DNA from: Toxorhynchites rutilus septentrionalis | Lineage: Eukaryota; Arthropoda; Insecta; Diptera; Culicidae | NCBI RefSeq assembly: GCF_029784135.1 | Contig: NC_073746.1 | Span: 245,529,307 to 245,593,306 of the forward strand | Length of the DNA stretch: 64,000 nt | Reading direction: 5' to 3' | Shown: positions 47,215-58,237 of the stretch, in pieces | How the letters are laid out: each line of letters starts with the position of its first letter | Position numbering within the stretch: the stretch's first letter is position 1 | Translations under genes and position numbers: made by a program | The notes under the pieces: model-generated | What the model saw: the letters and a program-made list of their open reading frames with translations, nothing else | What the model was told of the DNA's origin: nothing | Database searches by the model: none

Positions 47215-47465
47215 CGTTGTACAAAACCTTATGGACGGGGTAAAGAGGAAGGTGCGAGCATACGGGCTTGGGCTCGAAGTATGAATAAAAAAGACGGGTG
47301 GGCAATGTCGGGGACATAACCGGAGTGACGTAGGACTATACAAAGGGGACAGCTTTTGTTAAATATATATTTTAAATATATTGTTTTATTTTCTTCTCCT
47401 ACGTGAATACCTACCTATCTACCTGAAATTTTTTTTTAGTTTACTGTTTACTCTTTACTAATAAG

Positions 47466-47495
47466 TTGAGGGTTGAAAAGAACCTTTGGTGTTGT
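47466..47495 (-). terminator. Degenerate histone mRNA 3' stem-loop
   Basis: On the minus strand the sequence CACCAAAGGTTCTTTTCAAC (47,494-47,475) followed by CCTC resembles the replication-dependent histone 3'-end stem-loop (an ACCAAAGGYTCTTTTCAGA-like consensus). The downstream stem arm is damaged. It lies downstream of the H2A pseudogene, in the correct orientation. Confidence 0.5.
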
Positions 47496-47655
47496 GTTTT
47501 TGTTATCACTCGATATTCCCATCTTGTTCGGTTAAACCTTCCTGTTTAGCTATTGCGTTCGCCACTCGCCACAGCTTTCACAGTTGGAAAATTTCTTCCT
47601 ATCCAGCTTGTGACATATTGTTCAGTAAATTACATTTAATGCGACGTGCCGGAGA
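47486..47655 (-). repeat. H2A tail block, first copy of direct repeat
   Basis: Repeated at 48,229-48,395 with about 90% identity by eye (shared CCCATCTTGTTCGGYTAAAC, GTTGGAAAATTTCTTCC, CAGCTTGTGACATATT). It is the 3' part of the H2A-derived sequence. Confidence 0.8.
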
Positions 47656-47960
47656 AGCACTTTGCCACTCACTGAAACTAATTGTTGCCTTGATGAGCGC
47701 CGAACCGAAGCTGCTCTGTTCTTGATACGGGTTTTCTGATTGTCGTGAGCAACTTTGCAAGCCAACTCGAGCACTCCGACGGCCGAAACTCTATAATCGC
47801 TGTTAGGTATACTGGTGCTCCGGCACCAATCCGTTCGGCCTAGTTACCCTTGCGGAGCAATCAGTGAATGCGACCAACAGAGAACTGGAGACCTGCACGG
47901 TTCGAGTGAGACTTTGCCTTTCCCTTAACTTGTCCTTCTTTGTTACGTCCACGATGCCGA
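47500..47960 (-). pseudogene. Histone H2A-derived pseudogene, copy 1
   Basis: From about 47,955 the minus strand reads as a histone H2A N-terminus: a Lys-rich tail, then [19 protein letters not shown], then LLRKGN with a stop before it, then AERIGAGAPVYLTAIIEF. A frameshifted alpha-2/docking part follows (LAKLLT / NQKTRIKNRA). H2A is a core nucleosome protein; this copy has stops and frameshifts and cannot make one. After KTRI the sequence departs from H2A and ends in a tail also found at 48,229-48,395. A TATA box upstream and a stem-loop downstream show that it derives from genomic DNA rather than from processed mRNA. Confidence 0.75.
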
Positions 47961-48023
47961 TGCCGTACAACCACACGGGTTTACGGTTTGAGAGAAAATA
48001 AGATATTTTTTTGGGGTCCGCGT

Positions 48024-48036
48024 GTTTTATACTCTA
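48024..48036 (-). promoter_or_regulatory. TATA box of H2A pseudogene 1
   Basis: On the minus strand AGAGTATAAAACACGCGG lies about 70-80 bp upstream of the degenerate start region, as in histone genes. Presumed relic. Confidence 0.5.
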
Positions 48037-48228
48037 GCGGTACACACTCACAGGATAGTGACAAATCGGCAGACTCAGCCAGAGGGGCGAGTCCAACGAG
48101 ACGAACGAATGAGCGTTAAAAGGGAGCGATGGCAAAAAAATACATTCATTACGATTTGTTCGCTCGTTGGATTCACATGCAGGCTAAAAAGGGTTCAGGA
48201 TCACAAAATTATCTTCAATCTAAAGAGT

Positions 48229-48395
48229 TTATTGTTTTGTTGTCACTCGATATCCCCATCTTGTTCGGCTAAACCTTTCTGTTTAGCGATTGCATTTGCC
48301 ACTCGCCTCAGCTTTCACAGTTGGAAAATTTCTTCCCATCCAGCTTGTGACATATTTTACAGTAAATTACATTCAATGCAACGTACCGAAGCGCC
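48229..48395 (-). repeat. H2A tail block, second copy
   Basis: Direct repeat of 47,486-47,655, here without the H2A histone-fold part. It indicates a second, truncated copy of the same cassette between the two pseudogenes. Confidence 0.8.
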
Positions 48396-48730
48396 ACTCA
48401 GTGTCGCATTGGAGGCGATTTGAACCTGTAATTGAACATTTGCGATGACAGTGGTACAGTGTCGACTTTCAATGTGCGGTCATAATTTGGATCTCTATGT
48501 TTACAAAAATGTCCAACTAAATAAGTCGCATTACATGTCCGTCCAATTAGCTAAATGTCGAACTAATTGTAAATTACTGTACTTTCAATCTGGAAACAAT
48601 TTAAGAGTTGGTGAAAATTGAATAATCTTGAAAGTCCCCAACTATCAATAAGCTCAGAACTACTGCCAAATTCACATACTCATCAGATCCTGGCAAACAA
48701 ATTATGAAAACATCAATTTGTGTTTTATTA

Positions 48731-49250
48731 TTATTTTGGATAATGTTTTAGAACACATTGAACTTTATTTCCTAAACTCTTTTTTGGAAGGTTTAATGGC
48801 CCTGAAAAGCGCCTTGTTTTATGGAATGGTTCCAATTTAGAAAACTTAGTACTCGTGGTTTTGAAAAAAAAACCATTTCGAACGCCCTCGATGCCGCCTT
48901 GTTCTGGATTTGCCACCAAAGCAGATTGTAAAAAGAACAAACTTTTTTCTTCTGCTACCTGCTGCCGTTTTGCGATTGCGTTTGCCACTCGCCACTCGCT
49001 GCAACTGCCTGTTGTTGTCTTGATGTGTTCTGTTCTGAATGCGGTTTTTCTTATCGTCGCGAGCAGCTTTACCAGCCAACTCGATCACTTCGGCGGCCGA
49101 AACTATATAACGGCGGCTAGGTGCACTGGTACTAACGCGCTCGGCCTAGCTACCCTTGCGGGGAACTCCATATCAACACGGTTCGAGCGGGATTTTGCCT
49201 TTCCCTTCACTTTTCCTCCATTACCATGTCCAGACATGGCTGCTTGGGTT
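48731..49250 (-). pseudogene. Histone H2A-derived pseudogene, copy 2
   Basis: On the minus strand from 49,237 it reads MSGHGNGGKVKGKAKSRSNR, a near-perfect H2A N-terminal tail. A deletion removes most of alpha-1 (GLQFPVGRIHRLLRKGN) and shifts the frame. ALVPVHLAAVI corresponds to APVYLAAVMEY, and VIELAGKAARDDKKNRI to the alpha-2/L2 part. From there the sequence departs from H2A (QNRTHQDNNRQLQRVASGKR), in the same way as copy 1. An upstream leader resembles histone 5' flanks, with a TATA-like GCTTAAAAATCC near 49,330-49,341. Not functional as a histone. Confidence 0.8.
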
Positions 49251-49889
49251 GGTTTGTTGATGTGTTGTGATGCGAACCGCTGTGGTGTACGGTTTGAATG
49301 AGAATGATCGTTACGGCAGCGGAGCGGGGATTTTTAAGCTGACTGGCTGGCTCGAGAATTACGCATGTGTGAGACTGCGACCAATGTTTCGTTCATTTTT
49401 TTCTTTTTCCTTTCCAATCGTGCTTCATTCTATTTCGCTGCTGCTCTGGTTGCCCGTTTTGGTCGGTACGATTTGAGGAGCACAAAATGGACCAATCAAA
49501 AATGGGCACATAGTGAATTTTGAGAATGCTTGATGTTTCACAATTATTCAATTATTTATCTCAAGAAAAATGAAATGTTATTCGTTGTGATAGATGCGTA
49601 GATATATTTCCTATCAATTGATGCAAAAACCTTTGCGATCTATTGAGAAATGCTCGAGTTATAAGCGTTCCAAATCTTGCATTTTTTCCTACTTGTTCAG
49701 TGCCTAGATTTCCATTTCACCCCCTATATCTTCCGGTTAGACGTAGTCCTACGTCAAAAGAAAATGCCAAAAGTTGTTTAATAGTTTTTATTTTACTGTC
49801 TAAAATTTTCAAAAGGATCGGTCTACTGGGCGAATTTCTACAGCGTTTTTTCCGTGATGCAATTTGATGTGACACACCCTTTATTTGAG

Positions 49890-50770
49890 GTTTGAGTTTT
49901 TGAGTTTTTACTCTTTGCCTCCCTTGTCGATATCTGTTTGGATGCTCTTGAGACGGCTTCTTAGAAGCCAGATACGAGAGAGTGATAATTGCTCTCAACG
50001 TTTCATAGGCAACACGTAGATTCTCATGAAGAAATACGTTCACGCCTGGTAGATTGACATTCGACATTAAACTTGGGTTCGGCTTCAACGAAAATTACAT
50101 TGTGATCGAATAAACTATACTGTAAGTGTTGTGAGCAGATTCCAATCGCAGTATTGTTGGTAATTATATGGTCTAAAGAGGCATCGTATCGCGTTGTTCT
50201 AGGATTCATTCTTTGCTCGTGCGGATGTGATTTCTCTTACCTTAGATTCTTTTGTTCTTCTGACCAAAAATCTACCGTCCTTAAGAACCAAGGAAAAATT
50301 CATTTTTCCGTCGCGTTCCGATTTTTCGCTTGTTTAAACAAATGCCTGTTACGCTTTGTCAATACTTTATAGATTTAGGGTGTCCTAAGGATTTTCTTCA
50401 CGCCATCACCTTCTAAATTCACTTCGACTGTCTGACAAATCCCAGTAGCAATTTTGATAAGTTCTTCTTCTTCGGCTACAGAATCGTTTGAGATTTCGAT
50501 GATTTCTTCGATTTATCTTCTTTTTTTTTGTCTATCAATTTCAATCTCACACCATTTAAACTGCTTTCGATGCTCACGATTGTCATCGCACAATTGCTGG
50601 TTTTCGTCCATTATGGTATCGATAAATGTTCGCAGTTCCTCATGGGTGTTTTGAATCCCTCTCACTTCGGATATGACATTCTACTGTTAACGGATTAGCT
50701 AGTCCAGCTTGGATTCAATCCGTGATATTGTGACCTGCAAGTTGAACGCAGCTCTTGTCACTGGTTTCAA
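49890..50770 (-). pseudogene. LINE remnant: ORF1 coiled coil and endonuclease end
   Basis: On the minus strand, about 50,660-50,540 reads RGIQNTHEELRTFIDTIMDE and REHRKQFKWCEIEIDRQKKK, a coiled-coil, Glu/Lys-rich segment like LINE ORF1 proteins. About 50,209-50,040 reads TRYDASLDHIITNNTAIGIC and QYSLFDHNVIFVEAE, matching the end of the APE endonuclease domain (DH..TN and the SDH box, here FDH). The region between is deleted and several frameshifts occur. CR1/Jockey-like. It starts within 10 bp of the ITmD37E right end. Confidence 0.55.
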
Positions 50771-50925
50771 TTACAATTTGAATTGGATCGCATTGTAAAT
50801 TTTATCAATCCAAAAAGCTTATCAACGAATCGACTAATAATCAAATTTGTCACTTATTAGAAAAGGTGCTTCCAACAATTTAAATGAGAAATAAACTAGC
50901 AATCTCACTATTGACGCGATCTCAC

Positions 50926-51020
50926 TATTGACGTAGGATTGCGTCTTTCAGAAAGGGGAAGAAATCAGAAGACATGTTACGGTTTTACGAAATAGTTTTA
51001 ATATTAATAACTATGTTTTA
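50926..51020 (+). repeat. TGACGTAGGACT-family fragment
   Basis: ATTGACGTAGGATTGCGTC..TTTCAG, then GAAGAAATCAGAAGACATGT and TTAATATTAATAACTATGTT. This matches the order of blocks at 56,310-56,400. Confidence 0.5.
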
Positions 51021-54000
51021 TATCTAAGGTATGTTGTAAATTGCAATGTATTATCTTCTTTTATAGCGTTGTCAATATCAATTATGATTATACCTATATA
51101 AAATCAAGTGCTCAATGTTATTGAATATCTCTTTGTTCTTTTAAATCGATGCCATTTACTTATTCTTCCAGTTCAACATGTGTCTGTTTGGGCGTGCTAC
51201 GCTACCTGTACCGCTGGGATTTGAAACACGCAACTGAATGGGTGTGTAAGCTACGGTGTCAGCATTGTCTGGATAACCTCCTTTCATCTAGAATATTCCA
51301 GCCAAGATAAGGCTACATAGAAAATTGCAATGAATACTAATTGGAAGTCACTCGATTGTATTGTGGAATGATTTTGCCTCCCGTTCTCCTAACTAGTTCA
51401 ACCTGCTTGGGGCATAAAATTCACTGTTCATGCCAGCTTGCGTTATTCTTTCCTTCCATTCACTTGTGCTCTGAATTTTTGCACAGTTTCCCCGCTGAAT
51501 CTTGCATAATCACCTGAGTGGTTTTTGTGCTATTTTCAGCACCAAATAATGTTACCGCGCGAATCCTCTTTTGCCGGTGAATACGCTACACTTTGTGTCA
51601 CACCTCTACTGAAGCGAACCACCAGCACCGAACCTTAGAATTCACTTGAGATGGTGTTAGAAACGGGTCAAGTGATCTCTTCTGGACTATAAAAGCTACA
51701 GAACGGGGATGAATATTTACATAGCGGTTCAGTTCGGGTGCTTCTTTGTAGTAACAAGGATGTTCGATATCATCGCCGAGAATGTAGAATCTTTCAATAT
51801 CTAATCATTCAGAAAGTTTACAGCACTGACATCTAGGAGCTACGAGATTAATTTAAACCAAGCCAGTGGAGAATTTTCATTACCAAACAACACTTCACCA
51901 TAAACACAAAGTGTCACGAGCGCGGTTATTCGCCTGGGGACTTTTTCACGCAAAAGTTCTCTTTACTCTCCAAGTCCCTACTACTTCTTCCCCACTGGGG
52001 GATGGCAGGTCCTTAAGCGAATATTTGTAACTTTTCCCCAGAAGCTGCTTTTCGCTCGCTATGCCACTTTACCGCATGAAACGGCCAAGAAACAACACCA
52101 ACCGAATAAGTGAAACAAAAGAAAACCACACCGGAGAAAACTTTTTCCAGTTTTTGTCGCGACTCAGACTGTTTTGGGTGGGTTTCACGTGGCATAGTTT
52201 TGTATCACAAAGTGTTAGTCTTGACAACAATCACTGGTTCTATGTATATGCACTCGGTTTCATAACTGTAGAACCACTCAATTTTTTGGAGTTTGGAGAT
52301 AAGTTTCACATAATTTATGGTTTTGGTCAAGCGCAAAACATTCAAGAACCATTTTAAAAAATAATAGAACCAGTTAGGATTTTTTTCCTTTTTTTAGAAA
52401 ATGACACAATTCGCGAGGAAGGACATCCACATACTATATGCATACATTACTAGCAACGCATTTCACTATTTCTCCACAGGATATACGCAGTAGACCAGGA
52501 TCATAGAAGGAGCATCACGCGGCAGTCGGGACGAGACGAGACATTTGGCGCCAGCATTCTAACGTTACACATTAATGTGAACGCAGATGTAAGAAGAATA
52601 GTGGTGGCAAGTCCGGAAAATGAGAGTTCGATCCATAGAGTAAGTGAGGGGTAATGCCAAATCGATTGTTTGCCCAGATTGTCTGCTCTGACTACTTAAT
52701 ACTGCTCGAGTATAGCACAAAGTGGTTATCATGATTGCGTTTATAATTCTAACCTCGACCAAATTGTGGGGAAAATTTCAAAAAGTGTGAAAACTGTTGT
52801 CCCGCAATTCGCTCGTGAAACATTTCGAAAACGAAGTTTATGAACACAAACGATGGCTACTTTGTGAAAAATTTCATCTCATAAATTATTCATTCGAAAT
52901 CACTCTCCGGAGGCTAACCACATTACACCTCCTTCACCAACTTACCCGAGCCACGTAAAGTGAAAATGGATTTTCCCTTCTTCGAATTCGGTAGCACTTG
53001 TTATCGACACTGGCTTCGATTCCGGTGTTTATTTACATTTGCTCTCAATTACAACCTTATGCACAGCATCGATTTTTTTTCTTTCTGAGTGTGAATATCG
53101 TAATTGTGTTTTGTTGATGAATTCTACTGAATCAGCTGCACCGAATGCAACCTGATTCCAAAGCAAACCATCTGATCATAAAAGCGATTCTGCGATTCTA
53201 GCCCTGTGTTCTGTAAACTTGTTTTCTAACGGTTACCACCGAACAAGACATGACGAATAGCATGTTTCTTTAGATTAATATCACTTTGTTTTGTACCCTA
53301 GCATTTTGATGTTACTCTCCATGGGTGGGACATTTACGTATGTACTTTCTTTGATGGCATTAACGTTTCAAGTAAATTTCCCAATTCAATTGCCGAATAA
53401 AACCGTCTCTGGCGTATTTCTGTGGTGGCAGCTTCAAATACATGCGTATGCCAGTGTAGCTTTTTTCTTTTCACTTGAGTATGAGAGGCGTCAGATACAA
53501 TTGGAAAAAACAAACTCGCTAGTTTGATTTTTTTACTTTTTGGCCCCCTTTCAGTGTCTTCTAAAGTATATTAGGAACTTTACTGAGCTTCCGCACGCCA
53601 ATCTCAATGACAAACCATGTTCAAGACAGACGAAAAAAAATCGTAATCATTTCGCAAAATTGCATGAAAATTCTGTCCAAACGTTAGAATAACTTGGCAA
53701 CGAGTTAAAAGTTACTACAACAGCTGTTTCCTAACGCTAACACGGCATGGGCAAGATCCAAATAGAAGGGAAATTGTTACATGATTTGTTTGAAAATACC
53801 GTTCACAAGCGTTTCGATTTCCTTGCTTGCCATGCGAAACAATGGAATATTCATAGTCTTAAGATAATTTTATGGAATCAGCAGAAATCGAAGGAACTTG
53901 TAATTACAATTTACCAAATTGAACCATTTGAATATTGAACTGTTACAGCAATAGCGAGATACAGACGCAACATTAATCTCCGTCGATTAATACGAACTGG

Positions 54001-54174
54001 AATTGATGGTGCAAATTTAAAAACGGGAAATCGGCTGCATCACAAAAATTGTACAAAAATTCCGAGTGCTTATTACTGAGTTATTTTCTGAGGGATTTGC
54101 GATGGATTTTGCATCAATCGATTTAGGCACTCCCTATCTATTGAAATGAAGAAAATTATTATTTTATGAAATAA
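51021..54174. other. Unassigned, possibly low-copy
   Basis: No gene or repeat is recognised. The longest frames (98 codons at 52,061-52,357; 78 at 53,291-53,527) lack known motifs. The stretch has fewer visible repeats than the rest of the window. Confidence 0.3.
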
Positions 54175-55145
54175 CTAGCTGACCCGGCAAACTTCGTCCC
54201 GCCCAAAATTTATTTTTCGTTATCACATTCACTTCTTCTTCTTCTTTTTTGGCTTTGAGAGGGTTTAATCTTTTCAGTTCATTCGCCTCTAGAATCACAT
54301 TCACGTTTTTTGCTAAGCGCACGTTCAAAGGTCCAATCACAGAACTGTTCATTGATTGATTTTCTAATCTACCCTTTAAAATTACCTTTTACTATAAAAT
54401 TCCTAGTACTTCTACCAAAACTCGTCATTATAATATCGGATTATTGTGTGTGAACAATTCTCGTTCAAGATTTTTCAACCACTTGCAAATAACATGTTTC
54501 TCCGTTACATGGAATAAATGTTTGATACAGAAAATATGATAGAATAAAGACAGCCCTAAATCGGACAATTCCTTTCTCGAGTTTTGCTCTTCTCAACACA
54601 TTCGGTGATCCATTTTTATTTATATAGATAGAAGAAGATATAAGAGTGCGTTTTATCACATTAAAAAAAATCAATTGTCATGTTTGGTTGAAATATGTGT
54701 ATTATTTTTACAGGATCCCCTCTCCATTTCAGAGGAGGGAGGGGTGCCATACCATCATAGAAACATTTCTCATATTCAAAAACCTTCACATGCCAAATTT
54801 GGCTCCATTTGATTGATAAGTTTTCGAGTTATACAGAAAGTTGTGTTTCATTTGTTTGGTAGTCTCTCCTTCGAGAGGAGGGGGGAGTGGCGAACCACCA
54901 TAGAAACGTTTATCGATCCCTAAAACCTCTATATGCTAAGTTTAATTCCATTTGTTTGATTAGTTCTCGAGTTATGTAGAAATGTATGCTTTATTTGTAT
55001 GGCAGCCCCCCTCCACTTCAGAGAGAGGGGAGGAGTGTTCATCTACCATAGAAACGTTTCGTGCCCCCTAGAACCTTCACATGCCAAACTCGGCTCCATT
55101 TGCTTGATTAGTTTGCGAGCAATGCAGAAATTTGTGTTTCATTGT
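54175..55145 (-). mobile_element. Helitron-like core plus minisatellite, copy E
   Basis: On the minus strand the 3' end is GCCGGGTCAGCTAG (CTAG at 54,178-54,175), and the 5' TC start TCTATATAAATAAAAATGG lies at 54,628. The core is about 454 bp and carries a small extra insert near 54,232-54,300 with the TCAGTTCATTCGCC repeat. On the 5' side, after a shorter spacer, lie about three minisatellite units (54,710-55,145; boundaries near 54,750, 54,862, 55,000). Same order and orientation as copies B and C. Confidence 0.8.
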
Positions 55146-55347
55146 GTGTTTTAGTGTTACGCTAGACAGCGAGCAGTGCGTGTGCATGCGATAATTTGAC
55201 AACGTTGCCATGGGAACGCCAGTTGCCAGCGTTAGGTTACAATGGGAATGAACATTACTCGAAATTATGACGACGATGTAGGTTGCTACGATATTCTCGG
55301 GCAATATCGAATTACAATATTTACAATATTAGGTTGTTGTTCTCATA

Positions 55348-55745
55348 TAGAGCAATTCCGCGCCAAATCAGCCGAAAACTGTCAATTTTCACGCGACGCG
55401 ATACCAAACTACCTAAAATCACAATTTTCATTATCAGATGACCAATCACGACTGATTTTCAAAAGGGCATATCCCTAATCATAGAACTTTATATGCAAAA
55501 TTTATCACTTAAAACCCAGATGCCCGATTAGAATATGATGTACCGAAAATTTGCTGAAAAATCAAGGAACTATTTAGGAAACATAACATATTAAACACAC
55601 TGTTGAAAAATCTAACTCAAAAATTGAGTTTAATTTTAAAAATGTGTATACTTCAAAACATGTCTCCTTTGATATTTTAAAAAATGTTTTTATTATAAAC
55701 TCGTTTTAATTTAACAAAGTTTGACGTATAGTGATGCCGTGTTAT
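55348..55745. mobile_element. Partial copy of the long-TIR MITE
   Basis: Left end TAGAGCAATTCCGCGCCAAA preceded by TA, then the CTACCTAAAATCACAATTTT block of 33,521-34,315. It ends near TTTGACGTATAGTGATGCCG, which is inverted relative to the other copy (33,897-33,925), so the interior is rearranged. Confidence 0.6.
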
Positions 55746-55765
55746 TTTATGTTATCCTAAATACA

Positions 55766-55835
55766 GGGGAACTTCGATATAACGAACCCTCGTTATTACG
55801 TATCCTCGTAATAAAGTCACTCGATATTACGTACA
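55766..55835 (+). mobile_element. pogo-like transposon end
   Basis: CAGGGGAACTTCGATATAAC, then repeated CGTTATTACG/CGATATTACG words, typical of pogo/Tigger termini. Only one end is seen. Confidence 0.45.
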
Positions 55836-55925
55836 CATTTTCAATGTGTAACGATTCTCTACAGAATCGGTACTTAAAGCTTCATGAACAATTGATTAAA
55901 TATCCTGTCAATCTTACAAGTTCGC

Positions 55926-56030
55926 AGTGCAAGTGAGAAGAAAATTCTTTGACAAAAAAAACCCCGACCAGAACGATAATAGAACCCCCCCATGATAATG
56001 GTGGGCGCTAACCATTCAGTGTAAGAATAT
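55926..56030 (-). mobile_element. tRNA-derived SINE fragment, degraded
   Basis: The complement of TTTGTCAAAGAATTTTC and an eroded B box, plus TGGTTAGCGCCCACC (A box), identify the SINE seen at 6,360. Confidence 0.5.
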
Positions 56031-56235
56031 TCCTATTGTTCGAATGTTCACAGCTGGGCCATACACAGCGGGACTGTTGATAAAAGGCTTCCATTGTTGT
56101 GATATGAGTAGCACCAATTACCGATGCAGCAGACCGTAATGTGAGCTGTAAGGGACTTTGATCACCGTCACATGATGATTGTTGCATGGACGCAGTAGCT
56201 AGAATAACACACAAAGATGGCCAATTGAGGGCCCT

Positions 56236-56313
56236 AAGTTATGAGTTCATGATCGTTCGCTCAGTAGTGAACACGCAACCAATAAGGCTACGAAGACCCC
56301 TCTAAAAATTTTT
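56236..56313 (+). repeat. Direct repeat, left copy (78 bp)
   Basis: Contains ATGAGTTCATGATCGTTCGC and CGCAACCAATAAGGCTACGA. About 74 of 78 positions match 57,967-58,044 in the same orientation. Confidence 0.85.
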
Positions 56314-56620
56314 ACGTACTACGTCTTTCATTTAGGGTGCCAAATCAGAAAACAGGTCACGTTTTTATGAAATAATGTTAACGTTAATAACTATTTTTGC
56401 CGCGAACGGATTTTGGCGATTTACATACCAAACGAATCGGAATTTCCCTAAGATTTGTTTGATTTGCTACACATTACAATCCCATAGTCTGTATATGGTT
56501 TAAATAGATGAAAATTGGAAGCATTCACATTTCCTCATACATTTGTTCTGTCCATTTGTGTGCTTTCCCGAACAGAGCTGTCAATAACGAACAACTTACC
56601 GACGAGCAACGAAGGGGAAA
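56310..56620 (+). repeat. Dispersed repeat of the TGACGTAGGACT family
   Basis: TACGTACTACGTCTTTCATT is followed by AACAGGTCACGTTTTTATG and AACGTTAATAACTATTTTTG, matching 21,520-21,850 and, in part, 40,290-40,340. Immediately follows the left 78-bp direct repeat. Confidence 0.55.
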
Positions 56621-57128
56621 TCGTTTGATATAAAGTCTCCGTGAACAAAGGAAAAGAAGAAGAACGAAGGGGAATATTTGCCCAGAGTATAAACAGTGGA
56701 TCTCGCTGAGGCAAACTTTCATTTTTCGTGAGGAAATCGACTGAACAACATCGTTGCTGGGCGAGCTGGACGGCAAGGGATCGAATGCCTTTCTCAAGGC
56801 AATGGGGGTAGAGGACTAATATGATGGATAAAGGAAAGTTTTCCAAGGTCCTTTTTGAAGGTTAGAGACGAATGAACTAAAGAGGTCTCAAGCAAGCAAG
56901 GAAGGCAAACTTTCAGTATCGTTATGTTTTCGAAGCAATGAATATCGCTTGTTCTTCCTTGTTTTGTTTCATCACGTGTCTTCGTTTCGGATTGAGCTGT
57001 GGACGCGACCAAATTACTCACTCGCTGATATCTTTAGCATTGCTATCATTGCATCAAACTGACGCCATTGCAATAATGTTCTGAGCTACACAATTGTGTG
57101 GGGAATAATCAAGCTAGGATATCGTCAA

Positions 57129-57230
57129 CTCACCAAGAAAATAAATATTCTGGAATTTTGTCAGTGATTTGGTTTCGCATGACGGTAGGAAAACTCTCTC
57201 CACAAAGAATGACAGCTAAGCTAATTTATA
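57129..57230 (+). repeat. Imperfect direct repeat, left copy
   Basis: TCACCAAGAAAATAAATATT..CTGGAATTTTGT..TTTCGC..AAACT. Repeated at 57,604-57,705 with about 75-80% identity by eye. Non-coding. Confidence 0.6.
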
Positions 57231-57603
57231 CTGGCAATATTAACAGAAAGGGCTTCTGTTGAGAAGAGCACAAAACGCAGATAAGTGTGTGTATATTTAG
57301 TTGCTTCAAGCCATCGATATATGGATATTTATGTGCATACATGCGTGCTTCATAACCCGTACGTAAAAATAGTGCATCTTCGCTACGCTGAAACCTAATT
57401 TGTATTTTGTATTTGCATTTTTTTGGAGAATAGCAAGTTATTCAATAAGTAATATTAGGTTATTAATTTATTTGGGTTCGTGTGCCAGTCGCAAAAATGT
57501 TTTCAAATTGGATTGTATTTACGCTAATCTTGATCATAATGAAGCAGTGCTACTCTTTTCGAGGTTATGGAGATTAACAGATAGAGTTTTTTTCGTTTAT
57601 TTA

Positions 57604-57705
57604 GTCACCAAGAAAGTAAATGTCGTTCTGGAATTTTGTATGGGATTTAGTTTCGCTTGCCAGTAGCAAAACTTTCTCCACTAAGGATGACAGCTGCGCT
57701 TATCT
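57604..57705 (+). repeat. Imperfect direct repeat, right copy
   Basis: Partner of 57,129-57,230, about 475 bp away in the same orientation; ends with GATGACAGCTGCGCTTAT. Confidence 0.6.
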
Positions 57706-57966
57706 CGAGCATGTATTGTTCTGCGGGCACAAGAATGAATCATCAAACAATTATCGTCAAATGATTCTACAATAAAAAAAACATTTCAGGGCGACCAAAC
57801 TGGTAAAATGACTATTTCGAAATTTTCGTATCATTATAAAATAATATCCGCAGTTATAAACAAGCGACTTGAATCAAACCACAGCGTAGTTTTACGTCAA
57901 CAATACGGTCGTGTCTTGAACACAACCTGCTATAATATTTTTTAGTTAAAAAAAATGTAAGAGGCC

Positions 57967-58044
57967 TGAGTTATGAGTTCATGATCGTTCGCTTTGTAGT
58001 GGACACGCAACCAATAAGGCTACGAAGACCCCTCTAAAAATTTT
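57967..58044 (+). repeat. Direct repeat, right copy (78 bp)
   Basis: Partner of 56,236-56,313, 1.73 kb downstream. The pair brackets the 57.1/57.6 kb repeats and a TGACGTAGGACT-family fragment. Confidence 0.85.
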
Positions 58045-58237
58045 AAGTTAAAAACATTGTATGGGGTTGTATCTAGGACACGACCGCATATTTTCGACGT
58101 AGAAGTATTATTTTAAAATGCATCGAATATTATTTTAGAATGCATCGAATTTTTTGTAATAGATTATGTTCTTCGTTACAATTAAATTTGATGAACGTCC
58201 TTTTACGTTTGATATGATGCCTAGGACTACCAAAATA

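Larger units (their letters stand above)
47290..49765. mobile_element. H2A-bearing insertion inside ITmD37E
   Basis: The foreign segment lies between ITmD37E blocks GAATAAAA and TGCCAAAA. It carries TGACGTAGGACTATA near its left end (47,328) and TTAGACGTAGTCCTACGTCA near its right end (49,737-49,756). These inverted ends are shared with other repeats in the window. Contents: two minus-strand H2A-derived pseudogenes, a duplicated tail block, and a pogo-like fragment near 48,490-48,600. Whether it moved as a unit or formed by several insertions is undecided. Confidence 0.6.
46112..49881 (+). mobile_element. ITmD37E transposon with internal insertion
   Basis: Terminal inverted repeats AAGGGTGTGTCACATCATAT (46,112) and its counterpart ending TTGATGTGACACACCCTT (49,881) extend inward to the shared CACGGAAAAAACGCTGTA. 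TA target duplications lie at 46,110-46,111 and 49,882-49,883. It encodes the transposase at 46,264. The 3' UTR is interrupted between about 47,290 and 49,765 by 2.5 kb of foreign DNA. The copy at 26,160 shows the uninterrupted arrangement (GAATAAAA close to TGCCAAAA). Without the insertion the element would be about 1.3 kb, normal for the superfamily. Confidence 0.9.

Noticed and set aside
47005..47343. Minus-strand 112-codon frame
   Set aside because: Antisense shadow of the ITmD37E transposase.
48846..49301. Overlapping frames of 80 and 148 codons across the H2A region as new genes
   Set aside because: They are frame segments or antisense of the H2A-derived pseudogene.
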